Shown: positions 18,421 through 27,357 of the stretch, one piece after another | Position numbering within the stretch: the stretch's first letter is position 1 | Layout: each line of letters opens with the position of its first letter | Virus record (IMG/VR): IMGVR_UViG_3300038682_000182 | Coordinates: 1-30,632 of that record | DNA from: a virus | Length of the DNA stretch: 30,632 nt | Reading direction: 5' to 3' (one strand) | Translations under genes and position numbers: made by a program | Notes under the pieces: model-generated | Seen by the model: only the letters and a program-made list of their open reading frames with translations | What the model was told of the DNA's origin: nothing | The model's database searches: none

Positions 18421-20129
18421 TGGACGACCACTTCTTCCAGCAGCTCGCGGAGGAAGACGCCCTTGCCCAGAAGCTCAGCGAGAGAGACGCCCTTGCAGCA
18501 GACGCGATTTACTATGAGCTGTTTGAGCAGCAGCAGGGTGTCATTGACGACCCCTACGAGTACAAGGCTCTCCTAACACCTCGACGCTCTGGCAAGACCC
18601 ACACAGCAATAGCCTACTCCATAATCGAATGTCTCAGGAACCCCGGCGCTATTGTTATTATTGTCACTTTGACTCTCAAGAGTGCAAAGAAGCTATACTG
18701 GGATGCCATACTCGGATTCTCCGACAAATATGGATTGAATTTGAGGCGTCCAGGTGGCGTTCATCACACCAATGCAGAAGCCCGCTTCGAAAACGGCTCT
18801 CAGCTATATTTGATGGGCGCAGAGACAAAGTCGGAAATCGAAAAGCTTCGCGGTGGCTCATATGACCTTGTCATTGTCGACGAGTGCAAGTCATTTGCTG
18901 AGCACATCTTCCAGGAGCTGATTGACGACATTCTAAGCCCCGCCTGCCAAGACAGAGGCGGCACGCTGTTTATCCTCGGAACGCCTGGCAACATCCTTGC
19001 TGGGCCCTTCTACGAGGCCACGTACCCATACGCCAAGAAGACGACCGTCATCAATGGCAAGAAGATTGACTACCCCGTTTCGAGACTCTACTCGAACCCA
19101 GGGGAGTTCTGGGAGAACCCGCCTCTCGACGAGGATGGGGACCCCTTCGAGCCAGAGTGGTCGCGGCATACGTGGACGCAGAAAGAGAACACGAGGACAA
19201 AGAATGACCTGTGGAAATCGTCTCTACGCAAGAAGAAATCAAAGAAGTGGGCCGACGACAACCCGACTTGGCTGCGCGAGCACCTGGGCCAGTGGATCTC
19301 AATGGGAGACGCCATGGTATATGCCTACGCTCGAATCGTTACGGCCGACAAGGGACTCGACGCGACAAGATGTACTTATCGTCGAGGTACCGGAGCCGGA
19401 TTTAACCGACACGGACTCCCAGACTCCGAAGAGTGGCGATACGTCCTCGGTATGGACCTGGGATACGAGGACGACCTAGCGATTGTTGTAGCGGCGTACA
19501 GTCCCAACATCGACAAGATGTACATCGTCCACGAGTTTAAGCAGCCTCACATGATTATCAGTGAGATTGCTACCCAGATTGAGCACCTGCAGCGGGTCTT
19601 CGAGGACAAGATTGAGGCTATGGTGGTCGACACCGGGGCCGGCGGCAAGCAGCTGGTTGAGTCCATGAATGCGATGTACGGGACCTACCTGGTCCGTGCA
19701 GACAAGACCGCCAAGACGGACTACATCGAACTCCTGAACTCAGACCTATATGACGCGAAGCTTCTCGTCCTGCCCGATGGGGAACTAGCCCGCGAGTGGC
19801 TGAATCTTCAGTGGGACCTCAGCAGCAAGACCAAAACTGAGCTCGTTCGCACAGGCCGCCTCAAGGAGGACCCTAAGTGCGCAAACCACCTCTCCGATGC
19901 AGCGCTCTACACGTGGAGGTTCTGCCTGCATCACTTCTCTCGGGACAAGATTAACGCCCCAGTGGAAGGGACGGAAGAGTACTACGACGAGATGGACTAC
20001 GAAGACGCAGTCGCAGCAGCTCAGGAGCGCAATAGAATCGCAGCCCAGGGCGAGTGGGGAACCCCGGGCCACACACTGGACCCCGAGTTCGACCAGGAAT
20101 GGAACTTAGATACCTCATGGCTCAGATAG
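18420..20129 (+). CDS. terL: Terminase large subunit
   Basis: A 569-residue packaging ATPase-nuclease. The ATPase domain (about 1-300) has Walker A TPRRSGKT (53-60), Walker B DLVIVDE (149-155) and the coupling motif GTPGN (188-191 region). The RNase H-like nuclease domain (about 335-510) shows the three acidic sites: GMDLGYEDD (Asp346), VVDTGAGG (Asp404) and HLSDAALY (Asp493). It would sit on the portal, pump DNA into the procapsid and cut it. Length is normal. The acidic C-terminal tail past residue 520 may bind the portal. Confidence 0.96.
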   Translation: MDDHFFQQLAEEDALAQKLSERDALAADAIYYELFEQQQGVIDDPYEYKALLTPRRSGKTHTAIAYSIIECLRNPGAIVIIVTLTLKSAKKLYWDAILGFSDKYGLNLRRPGGVHHTNAEARFENGSQLYLMGAETKSEIEKLRGGSYDLVIVDECKSFAEHIFQELIDDILSPACQDRGGTLFILGTPGNILAGPFYEATYPYAKKTTVINGKKIDYPVSRLYSNPGEFWENPPLDEDGDPFEPEWSRHTWTQKENTRTKNDLWKSSLRKKKSKKWADDNPTWLREHLGQWISMGDAMVYAYARIVTADKGLDATRCTYRRGTGAGFNRHGLPDSEEWRYVLGMDLGYEDDLAIVVAAYSPNIDKMYIVHEFKQPHMIISEIATQIEHLQRVFEDKIEAMVVDTGAGGKQLVESMNAMYGTYLVRADKTAKTDYIELLNSDLYDAKLLVLPDGELAREWLNLQWDLSSKTKTELVRTGRLKEDPKCANHLSDAALYTWRFCLHHFSRDKINAPVEGTEEYYDEMDYEDAVAAAQERNRIAAQGEWGTPGHTLDPEFDQEWNLDTSWLR

Positions 20130-20335
20130 ACGACTTGGAGCAAATCCTAATCCTCGGGCGAGAGCACGGGGCATCGCGAATAAGAATCGGCGACATCGAA
20201 GTGGACCTCTACCCAAAGGACCACATGCCACAGCCCGCACCAGAACCGCATAGGGGCGACTCACCTAAAACGGGAACAACCTTCGATGCCCTATTCGGCG
20301 AAGGCGGAGCCCCTAAATTCAATAACGAGAAATAA
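20117..20335 (+). CDS. Small hypothetical protein between terminase and portal
   Basis: A 72-residue acidic protein. ATG 20117 overlaps the end of the terminase gene by 13 bases; upstream extensions of the frame run through the terminase coding region and are ignored. The sequence has a short helical start (DDLEQILILGREHGASRI) and a Pro/Gly-rich tail. Unknown function, three bases from the portal gene. Confidence 0.6.
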   Translation: MAQIDDLEQILILGREHGASRIRIGDIEVDLYPKDHMPQPAPEPHRGDSPKTGTTFDALFGEGGAPKFNNEK

Positions 20336-20338
20336 CCT

Positions 20339-22228
20339 ATGCACGAGACAAACGCATTCTGGTGGGACAATCCCATTGAAGAGGACCTACTCAAGTCACG
20401 AGTACATCTTGACCTCTTTGACCACGTGCGTGCTGTCGAGGAGCGGCAACACTCCATTCATAGGCTCAACCTCTTTTGCGCTAAGCTCTACACGAACCGC
20501 CAGCTGGCATGCCTCACCTGGGGCACACACAGCGAGGAGGAAGGCTCTTATGGTCCGCTCTCGATGCGGACGGAGAACCTTATTGCCAACGCGGTAGACA
20601 CTGCCACAGCGCTCATCGGGCGCCAGAGGCCAAAGGCCACGCCGGTCGCGAAGGACGCCGACTTTTGCATTGAGCAGCTAGCAAAGCGCCTGGACCAATG
20701 GCTCTACGCTGAGTTTAAGAAGCAGGACGTCTACACCAAGATGCAGCGTGCCTTCAATGACGCATGCTGGGCCCAAGTGGCAGCATTGTACGTCGGCGTC
20801 GACGGTGACGAGATTTACACAGAGCGCGTCATGCCAGACGAGCTTGTTGTGGACCAAAGAGAGTGCGCCGGCAACAGCGAGCCAATCCAGATTCACAGAC
20901 GCCGCCTGATGAGCAAGGTTGTTCTCGAGGCGCTGTATCCAGACTTCAAGCCCGAGATTCGGGATGCCGGCAAGTCCGAGTACACCTCCTATCGCAAGCC
21001 AGGCCACGAGATGATTGTGGTCATTGAGAGCTGGAAGCTCTCCCTGGGCGGCGAGGACAAGGGGCGGCACAGCGTCGTCATTGAGGGCGCCACGCTCTTT
21101 GACGAGGAGTACGACCGCGACTGCTTCCCATTTGTGTTTCTTCGCTGGCACAGGCTCCCTACTGGCTTCTACGGCCGCTCTCTGGTGGAAGAGGGCGCTC
21201 CCTTCCAGCTGCGCCACAACGAGCTGAATCGCGTTATCCAGCTCTCTCAGGACCTCATGTGCGTACCCCGCATCTTCGTTGAGGGTGGAAGCTCAATCGT
21301 CAAGTCTCAGTTCGACGACGAGGTTGGCCGGGTTCTGCACTACCGGGGCAAGGTGCCCGAGGCAATGACCTGGCAGGGCGCATCGGCGGAGCTGTACAAC
21401 CAGCGAGAGGCTAACAAGGTCGCCCTGTTTGAGAGTATTGGCATCAGCCGCATGTCGGCACAGGCCAAGGTCCCAGACGGGGTTCGCTTCGACAGCAGCA
21501 AGGCCCTCCGAGAGGCCAACTTCAAAGAGAATGAGCGATTCCAGGTCCAAGCAGCAATGCTCGAGGACGCCTATATGGAGGTTGCTAAGCACTTCCTCTA
21601 TCACGGCAAGAAGCTATACACAGGGCGCAAGCCGTCCAAGAGCTGGCAAGAGCGAAGCCTGCTGGATGAAATCGACTGGGAAAAGCTTGGCGAGCCCGGA
21701 CAGATGTACGAGCTTCAGCTAGAGGCATCCTCGCTGAACAACATGACTCCCGCCGCAAGGAAAGAGCAGCTCGACGAGTGGGCCAACAACGGGCTTATCA
21801 CGCCAGATGAGTACAAGGGCCTCCTGGGGCACCCGGACATGGAAGAGGCTATCTCGCTATTCTCGGCCTCAGTGGACGACATCAAGAAGACCGACCAGCT
21901 CATCGCAGAGGGCAAGCGACCCCAGCCGGACCCACTACAGAATCTTACGTTCGGCATCCCGTACATTCACAAGACCTATCTCAAGCGCAAGAGCCAAGTC
22001 AACGTCCCAGAGGAGGTCCTTGAGGACTACCGGCATTGGATTGTTGAGGCTCAGGCCATCATGGAGGGCGAGCAGCAGGCTCAAACCAACATGGACGAGA
22101 TGGCAATGCAAGCAGAACAAGCGGCTATGGCAGCACAGAATCTACAGGCGCCCGTGGGAGAAGCAGGAACCCCGCTGCCAGCCGTTGCAACCACCGCACA
22201 AGGAACTCCCGCAGCGACACTGGTTTAA
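20339..22228 (+). CDS. Portal protein
   Basis: A 629-residue protein with the hallmarks of a portal ring subunit: an N-terminal region with NLIANAVDTATALIGRQRPKATP, a central strand-rich clip/stem area (WKLSLGGEDKG, FPFVFLRWHRLPTGFYGRSLVEEGAPFQ), the helix NRVIQLSQDL and a long Gln/Ala/Met-rich C-terminal barrel-like helix (GEQQAQTNMDEMAMQAEQAAMAAQ segment, in parts). Directly after the terminase and before the scaffold gene, its position is standard. It would be the dodecameric vertex channel for DNA. Confidence 0.9.
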   Translation: MHETNAFWWDNPIEEDLLKSRVHLDLFDHVRAVEERQHSIHRLNLFCAKLYTNRQLACLTWGTHSEEEGSYGPLSMRTENLIANAVDTATALIGRQRPKATPVAKDADFCIEQLAKRLDQWLYAEFKKQDVYTKMQRAFNDACWAQVAALYVGVDGDEIYTERVMPDELVVDQRECAGNSEPIQIHRRRLMSKVVLEALYPDFKPEIRDAGKSEYTSYRKPGHEMIVVIESWKLSLGGEDKGRHSVVIEGATLFDEEYDRDCFPFVFLRWHRLPTGFYGRSLVEEGAPFQLRHNELNRVIQLSQDLMCVPRIFVEGGSSIVKSQFDDEVGRVLHYRGKVPEAMTWQGASAELYNQREANKVALFESIGISRMSAQAKVPDGVRFDSSKALREANFKENERFQVQAAMLEDAYMEVAKHFLYHGKKLYTGRKPSKSWQERSLLDEIDWEKLGEPGQMYELQLEASSLNNMTPAARKEQLDEWANNGLITPDEYKGLLGHPDMEEAISLFSASVDDIKKTDQLIAEGKRPQPDPLQNLTFGIPYIHKTYLKRKSQVNVPEEVLEDYRHWIVEAQAIMEGEQQAQTNMDEMAMQAEQAAMAAQNLQAPVGEAGTPLPAVATTAQGTPAATLV

Positions 22229-22240
22229 TAAGGACAAACA

Positions 22241-23287
22241 ATGGATACAGAAGAATCGACCGCTCAGATTGAAGAGGGCGCCCCAGAGACCACGGAGTCA
22301 AACCATGAAGTTGAATACGGCGCGGAGGCCCAGTATGCCGCAGAGTACGCCAAGCAACGGCTTGAGGAACTAGGACTTGCGGAGGAGCCGACAGCCGAAG
22401 AGGGCCAGGGCGAAGAAGTCGTCGAGGCTACCCCAGAAGAGCCAGCGGAAGAGGGAGCGGAGGAAGTACCTGACCCTCCTGAGGCAACGTCAAGAGCAGC
22501 GAGACGCGCCCTACAACGCGAGAAGAAACTCCGTCAAGAGCGAGAAGAGTTCAGCAAGCAACAAGAGCAGTGGCGAGCTGAGCAAGAGGAGACAAGAGCT
22601 AAGGTTGAGTCTTTTGAAAAGTCTCGGCAGAACGCCCAAATAGACCCAGTCTCCCATCTCCTGGATGTTGGACTATCCAAGGATGAGCTCCTCGACGTTG
22701 CCCGAGAGATTTACTACGACCATATGCCCGAGGCCGCAGACTCCTCAGTGCGCGCAGAGATGGCCGCCATCAAGCGAGAGCGCCGCCTCAAACGCCTTGA
22801 ATTGGGCCTAGAAGAGAAGAAGGCTCCCGAGCCTGAGCCTGAGCCCGACAAGAACGCCGCAGCGGCCCAGTATGAGGCCCAGTATCGAGCGGGACTAAAC
22901 CAGTTCGCCGCGACAGTCGACGCAGAGGAGTTCCCTCATGCAGCGGCATACGCGAAGAAAGACTTTAACGACCTAGTTGCAGGGATGTTCAACGCTGCAT
23001 TGCAGAATGCGCAGCAGAGCGACGCAGGAGGAGACCTCACGCCAAGAGAATGTATGGCGAAAGTGGAGGAGTTCCTCAAAGCGCATAATCAGCAGAACAA
23101 CCAAGCAGCACCACAGCAGACCGAAGAGCCGCCTCCAGAGCAGAAGAAAAAGGCACCGCTACGAAACAAAGTAACGGCCGCTAGGCCCAATGATAAACAC
23201 GAAAGCGAACTTTCTCACGAGGAGCTAGTTGAGCGCTCACGGGCGCGATTTGACGAGGTTTTGCGAGAAAGTGGGCTTCGACGATAA
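22241..23287 (+). CDS. Capsid scaffold protein
   Basis: A 348-residue, very acidic, Glu/Ala/Gln-rich protein. Residues 1-85 are almost all acidic, 90-130 form a coiled coil (REKKLRQEREEFSKQQEQW), and the C-terminal 60 residues are basic (KKKAPLRNKVTAARP), the part that usually binds the inner capsid shell. Gene order portal-scaffold-capsid and composition make scaffolding the best call. An AAGGA site precedes the ATG. No protease domain is seen, so it is probably expelled, not cleaved. Confidence 0.82.
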   Translation: MDTEESTAQIEEGAPETTESNHEVEYGAEAQYAAEYAKQRLEELGLAEEPTAEEGQGEEVVEATPEEPAEEGAEEVPDPPEATSRAARRALQREKKLRQEREEFSKQQEQWRAEQEETRAKVESFEKSRQNAQIDPVSHLLDVGLSKDELLDVAREIYYDHMPEAADSSVRAEMAAIKRERRLKRLELGLEEKKAPEPEPEPDKNAAAAQYEAQYRAGLNQFAATVDAEEFPHAAAYAKKDFNDLVAGMFNAALQNAQQSDAGGDLTPRECMAKVEEFLKAHNQQNNQAAPQQTEEPPPEQKKKAPLRNKVTAARPNDKHESELSHEELVERSRARFDEVLRESGLRR

Positions 23288-23298
23288 GGATATAAACA

Positions 23299-24555
23299 AT
23301 GGCTATTTCTTCTGCAGCTTCAACGCGCGCCGCACTCGCAGCCGCCTATAAGGAGCTATTCCCCGACAAACGCCTTGAGCAGACCGCTCTCATGGACCGC
23401 GACATCATGAAGTGGCTTCCTAAGGCAGACGACCTCGAGGGTGATGGCATTCACATCCCCATCCGCTACGGCATGCCTCAAGGCGGAGGCGCTAACTTTG
23501 GTCAAGGCCAAGCTAACGTCACCTCTGGCAAGGTAAAGCGCACGTTCATTGAGCGCAATAAGTACTACGGCTTTGTGTCCATCGACGATGAGGCTGTTCG
23601 GTCTTCTCGCTCGAAGAAGGGCGCCTTCTACGGAGTGAAAGAGGTCGAAATTGAGGATATGATTCAAAATATCGCTCAACGCCTTGAGACTCACCTCTGG
23701 CGCGACGGCTCTGGTGCACTTGGTACCGTTAGCTCGGTCTCCGGTGGAGTTGTTACCCTCACAAACCCCGAGGACGTGGCTAACTTCCAAATCGGCGCTC
23801 CTATCGCCGCTCTCGAGGGTGCAACCACGGTAGCTCGCAACGATACCGTCACTGCTGTGACCGGTGTTGACTCCGCAGCTGGCACCATCACCTTTGCCGA
23901 CGACAAGGACGACGGTGACGCATGGGCAGCTAACGACCGCCTCGTGCTCTGCCAGCTTGGCTACACTCTGTCCGCTACGGACCTTGCTGTAACCACGGGC
24001 ATCTCGGACTACGAGAACGTCGTCTCCGGGCTTAGCGCTTGGATTCCCGCTACGGCTGAGACCTCTGGAACGTTCCTCGGAATGGACCGCACTGATGACG
24101 TCGACCGCCTCCAGGGCTTCCGGCAGGGCTACATTGGCTCCATTGAGGAGACCATCAAGAAGCTCCGCAGCCGCATGGGCCGCTACAGCGCTCGACCTGA
24201 CAGCATCTGGCTGTCACACGACAACTGGCACCGACTTGAGCTTGAGCTTGGCAGCCGCGCCGTCCGAGATGATGGCTCTGCAGCTACGTTTGGTCTCCCC
24301 ACCATCAAATACTCGTCTCCTAAGGGCGTGATGAAGGTGTACGCTGGTGCATTCTGCGAAGAGGATGTCGGATACCTTCTCCGACGAGACTCCTGGAAGA
24401 TTCATCACCTTGATGGCCTTCCTCACCTCATCATGAGCGATGGTCTCCGCTCGACCCGTGGACAGGACTACGACGGCATCGAAGTTCGCGCTCGTTACTG
24501 GGCAGAGCTTGCTTGCGATTCTCCCTTCCACAACGGCCGCTTCGTAATCGGCTAA
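23299..24555 (+). CDS. Major capsid protein
   Basis: A 418-residue protein directly after the scaffold gene. It starts MAISSAASTRAALAAAYKEL, has an E-loop-like region (GGGANFGQGQANVTSG), a spine-helix-like segment (EVEIEDMIQNIAQRLETHLW) and a P-domain style SIEETIKKLRSRMGRYSARPDSIWLS. Between residues about 145 and 230 is a Thr/Gly/Val-rich insertion that looks like an added beta domain. The HK97 fold is inferred from arrangement and size. It would form the icosahedral head. Confidence 0.88.
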   Translation: MAISSAASTRAALAAAYKELFPDKRLEQTALMDRDIMKWLPKADDLEGDGIHIPIRYGMPQGGGANFGQGQANVTSGKVKRTFIERNKYYGFVSIDDEAVRSSRSKKGAFYGVKEVEIEDMIQNIAQRLETHLWRDGSGALGTVSSVSGGVVTLTNPEDVANFQIGAPIAALEGATTVARNDTVTAVTGVDSAAGTITFADDKDDGDAWAANDRLVLCQLGYTLSATDLAVTTGISDYENVVSGLSAWIPATAETSGTFLGMDRTDDVDRLQGFRQGYIGSIEETIKKLRSRMGRYSARPDSIWLSHDNWHRLELELGSRAVRDDGSAATFGLPTIKYSSPKGVMKVYAGAFCEEDVGYLLRRDSWKIHHLDGLPHLIMSDGLRSTRGQDYDGIEVRARYWAELACDSPFHNGRFVIG

Positions 24556-24560
24556 TCCAG

Positions 24561-24580
24561 ATGGGCCCTTCGGGGCCCGT
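24561..24580 (+). terminator. UUCG hairpin after the capsid gene
   Basis: GGGCCC-TTCG-GGGCCC, an 8-bp stem when the flanking A-T and T-G pairs are counted, closed by a very stable UUCG tetraloop. It lies three bases after the capsid stop with no U-run. It most likely protects or punctuates the capsid mRNA (stabiliser or partial stop) so that capsid is made in excess of the downstream proteins. Confidence 0.6.
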
Positions 24581-24597
24581 CTCCACAAGGAGAACAC

Positions 24598-25017
24598 ATG
24601 GCTACAGGAAATACAAGCCGCCAGCTCTATCCAATGGAGCTATGCGCAACTAAGGGTCTGGTCTCAGTACCCGGTTCATTCAGAGTGGAGAGCACAGGTC
24701 CGGCCGTCGACGACGCCCGTGGCGATGGGTTCTCTGTTGAGATTAACACTGGCTCCGCCGGTGAGTACGTTGTCACCTTCGCCGAGAAGTATCCGGGCAT
24801 GGTGTCGGCTACGTTTGGAGTTGAGGAGCCCACCGATGGCACAGCAGCATATGACCTTGTCGTAACCTGCGAGACGTACAACGCCACCAATGGCACCGTG
24901 CTCCTTCGCCTGGCATCTGCCGATGGTACACCCACCCCGGCCGATATCGACAATGTCCGCATCAACTTCAACTTCTGCCTCCAGAAGTTCACTGCGCTCA
25001 GCGTGACGCACGACTAA
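24598..25017 (+). CDS. Probable virion (decoration-type) protein
   Basis: A 139-residue beta-rich protein (GEYVVTFAEKYPGMVSATFGVEE, DLVVTCETYN, VLLRLASADG). It directly follows the capsid gene with ACAAGGAG at its ATG. Proteins of this size and place are often head decoration proteins; the beta-strand character agrees. This is inference from position and composition, not from a specific motif. Confidence 0.6.
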   Translation: MATGNTSRQLYPMELCATKGLVSVPGSFRVESTGPAVDDARGDGFSVEINTGSAGEYVVTFAEKYPGMVSATFGVEEPTDGTAAYDLVVTCETYNATNGTVLLRLASADGTPTPADIDNVRINFNFCLQKFTALSVTHD

Positions 25018-25217
25018 TGGAAGGCGAACCGAAGCTATCCGAGCTTATGCTGGCTGGCCCAGCTGAGGCCGGGGATGCTGTTGAAAGCGGACAAGAGGAC
25101 GAGATTCAAGCTGCAGAGGATTTCTTCAATGAAGCCCTCCCCATGGAAGAGCGCGTCGAATCGCTTAAATTCCTTATTGAACTCGTAAATAGCTCAAGCA
25201 TCGACCTGGGCGAATAA
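25017..25217 (+). CDS. Small acidic hypothetical protein
   Basis: A 66-residue very acidic, helical protein (AGDAVESGQEDEIQAAEDFFNE, in parts, and MEERVESLKFLIELVNSS). Its ATG overlaps the preceding stop by one base. It could be a small head-assembly or chaperone-like peptide; nothing specific is visible. Confidence 0.6.
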   Translation: MEGEPKLSELMLAGPAEAGDAVESGQEDEIQAAEDFFNEALPMEERVESLKFLIELVNSSSIDLGE

Positions 25218-25223
25218 CGCTGA

Positions 25224-25243
25224 GCCGGGCAGGATATCCCGGC
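25224..25243 (+). promoter_or_regulatory. GC hairpin ahead of the adaptor gene
   Basis: GCCGGG and CCCGGC form a 6-bp stem around CAGGATAT, ten bases before ATG 25254. The only AGGA-like ribosome motif near this start lies within the loop, so the hairpin may tune translation of the adaptor gene. No U-run follows. Confidence 0.4.
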
Positions 25244-25253
25244 ATTCCATCTT

Positions 25254-25952
25254 ATGGCAACTCTCCTTGAAATACGCGACAAAGTTCGACAGAGGGCAGA
25301 TATCCAGCGCGAGACTGCGCGATACCCCGACGTCGAGCTGGACAAGTACATCAATGACAGCTACAAGAAGCTGTACGGCATCCTTGTTCGCAATCGCCTC
25401 CACAGGGATGAGGCCAACCAAACAATCACCGCAGATGGGAGCGCCACGTATGACCTCCCAGCGGACCATTTTGCTACCGTGGGCGTCTTCAAGCAAGAAG
25501 ATGAGTACTACCGCCGGCTGAAGAAGTTCGACCAGCGCATGAGGCCCCACGGAGCTACAAGTGCAGTTACAGGCGAAGCAGGGAAGTACCGAATCGCACG
25601 AGTGGCGGGAACTAAGACCATCGAGCTTTATCCGCGACCCCAAGACGGGGTCTACATTCATTCGTACGCCCCCATCCTCGCCGACCTTTCCGCAGACACA
25701 GACACCCTCGAGAGCGTTCTCAGCTGGGATGAGTACGTCGTAATCGACGCATCCATCAAGGCCCTCCGCAAGGAGAACACCGACACCAGGGAGCTCAAAT
25801 CGGACCTGATGGAGGTCTACTCCCAGATTGTCGCGGATGCCGCCGCAGAGGAACTCTCTGAGACCTACAAGGTAGAGCGCACCCGTACTCGACGCGGGGA
25901 CTACATCGACAGCGCAGACTTCTGGTGGTGCCGCGACGGAGACCGCTACTGA
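25254..25952 (+). CDS. Head-tail adaptor protein
   Basis: A 232-residue protein with the usual layout of podovirus adaptor proteins that dock under the portal: a helical N-terminus (LLEIRDKVRQRADIQRET, then VELDKYINDSYKKLYGIL), a beta-strand middle (ATYDLPADHFATVGVF, KTIELYPRPQDGVYIHSYA) and a helical C-terminus (WDEYVVIDASIKALRKEN). The start follows a GC hairpin. It probably forms the first ring of the neck. Confidence 0.75.
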   Translation: MATLLEIRDKVRQRADIQRETARYPDVELDKYINDSYKKLYGILVRNRLHRDEANQTITADGSATYDLPADHFATVGVFKQEDEYYRRLKKFDQRMRPHGATSAVTGEAGKYRIARVAGTKTIELYPRPQDGVYIHSYAPILADLSADTDTLESVLSWDEYVVIDASIKALRKENTDTRELKSDLMEVYSQIVADAAAEELSETYKVERTRTRRGDYIDSADFWWCRDGDRY

Positions 25953-26236
25953 TGAGCTTCCTGAAGGAGCCAGTGCGCGCCCTGGGACTTGATGGCGTCT
26001 TTAACTGGATTAAGGAGGTCATTGCCAAGGAGATTCTCTCCGGGCGACTTATCGAGGATATTGAGGTCTCCTCCGCCGGGGAAGAGATTGCCCACGGACT
26101 CGGACGCACACCAGTTGGCGTCGTTATCGTCAAGGCAGAGTCTGCGAATGGCGTCAAGGCGTTCAACTTCACCAAGGACTTTGTCACACTCACAAGCAAA
26201 AGCGGGACGTTCAACGTCTCAGTTTGGATATTCTAG
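25952..26236 (+). CDS. Neck/head-closure type protein
   Basis: A 94-residue protein. ATG 25952 overlaps the adaptor stop by one base (TGATG). It contains the motif IAHGLGRTPVGVVIVKAES and a closing DFVTLTSKSGTFNVSVWIF, which matches a common phage pattern (HGLGRxPxGxxxV...SxxVWVF) found in neck or tail regions. Its exact place in the virion is not certain. Confidence 0.7.
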   Translation: MSFLKEPVRALGLDGVFNWIKEVIAKEILSGRLIEDIEVSSAGEEIAHGLGRTPVGVVIVKAESANGVKAFNFTKDFVTLTSKSGTFNVSVWIF

Positions 26237-27357
26237 TGCCAGGTAACCCGCTATCAATTACGCTTCCGACCGTCGGGGATACCGAGGGCCCGGACTACGC
26301 CACGCTGATTAACAATGCCATCACCATAATTGTTGACGACCTAGAGGCGCAGGTCCTTCCTAGCGAGATTACCGTAAACGAGGACTTTAGCTACTCCTCT
26401 TCGGGGACGGCCTACGGAGCAGTCGACCTGGACCGTATCAATTTCACCGGAAGGGGCTCCCTCCCGAGTGGGACAATTACCGAGTCTGTATTCACTTACA
26501 ACAGTGAACTCTACTTCCAGGATGGAGCAGGCAATAACGTAGCCATCACAAGCGGTGGCTCAGTGGCGGGAGCTCCAGGCAATATCACCACTACAGGGAC
26601 GCCGGTATTTGGCTCGTCCGGCACTGCCCTCTTGTGGTCCGGCGGAGACCTCCAATTTCAGTTCAAGGCTGGCGCAAGCGCATGGGCCGACCTGGTATTC
26701 GGTGACGCGATGTTCCGCAATGGCACGAACACGATGACCATGACCTCGGGCGTGACCACGGACTACACCATCACCTGGCCGACTACGGCCCCAGGGTCCG
26801 GCACCAAGCTAATACAGGTCAACTCGTCCGGCACGCTGAGCTTCAGCAGCACAATCGCCGATGCAACCACGTTTACGAATCTAATCACTGCATCCGCAGG
26901 GGCAACCGCCGCAGCCAATCAAGACTTCACAGTATCTGGCACAGGGCGGTACAGGCACGGCCTTCGCTCGATGGCGCTACCGATTGCCGCTGGGTATTCC
27001 CCTTCAGGGACATTTTTCGTAAGCAGCCATGAGTGGAACCCTCCAGCAGCAGGAGAATTCCACTGGCCAGTACCTCTTGAGGCGGGGAAGACCATCAGTT
27101 CCGTTACGGTATACTATGCCTCCAACGTCGCCGAAGATAAGACCATCACGCTCTGGTCCAAAAGTACGACAGACGCCGCCGCCCCTAGTGCCATTGCCAG
27201 CCAGTATAATGGTACGGACACTGGGGCGTCGACACTGACTATGTCAAGCATCAGCCATACAATCGTAGCCGGAGACGCGTATTCTGTGGAGATTGATTTT
27301 GGCGGCACAGACGCCACCCACAGAATTAGCCACTGCGTAATCTTCTACACTGACTAA
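26236..27357 (+). CDS. Tail/fibre-like structural protein
   Basis: A 373-residue protein. I start at GTG 26236, which overlaps the preceding stop (TAGTG); a TTG four codons earlier is an alternative. The start PGNPLSITLPTVGDTEGPDYATLINNA... is a common opening of phage tail proteins. Most of the chain is Ser/Thr/Gly-rich beta repeat sequence (GTPVFGSSGTALLWSGGDLQ). The C-terminal 120 residues look like a beta-sandwich receptor or host-interaction domain (SVTVYYASNVAEDKTITLWS). It could be a tail appendage or fibre. Confidence 0.65.
   Translation: MPGNPLSITLPTVGDTEGPDYATLINNAITIIVDDLEAQVLPSEITVNEDFSYSSSGTAYGAVDLDRINFTGRGSLPSGTITESVFTYNSELYFQDGAGNNVAITSGGSVAGAPGNITTTGTPVFGSSGTALLWSGGDLQFQFKAGASAWADLVFGDAMFRNGTNTMTMTSGVTTDYTITWPTTAPGSGTKLIQVNSSGTLSFSSTIADATTFTNLITASAGATAAANQDFTVSGTGRYRHGLRSMALPIAAGYSPSGTFFVSSHEWNPPAAGEFHWPVPLEAGKTISSVTVYYASNVAEDKTITLWSKSTTDAAAPSAIASQYNGTDTGASTLTMSSISHTIVAGDAYSVEIDFGGTDATHRISHCVIFYTD

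Noticed and set aside
19051-19315. Minus-strand frames within the terminase gene, and similar ones across the late operon
   Set aside because: They are antisense shadows of long, well-supported virion genes, with no start signals or family resemblance.
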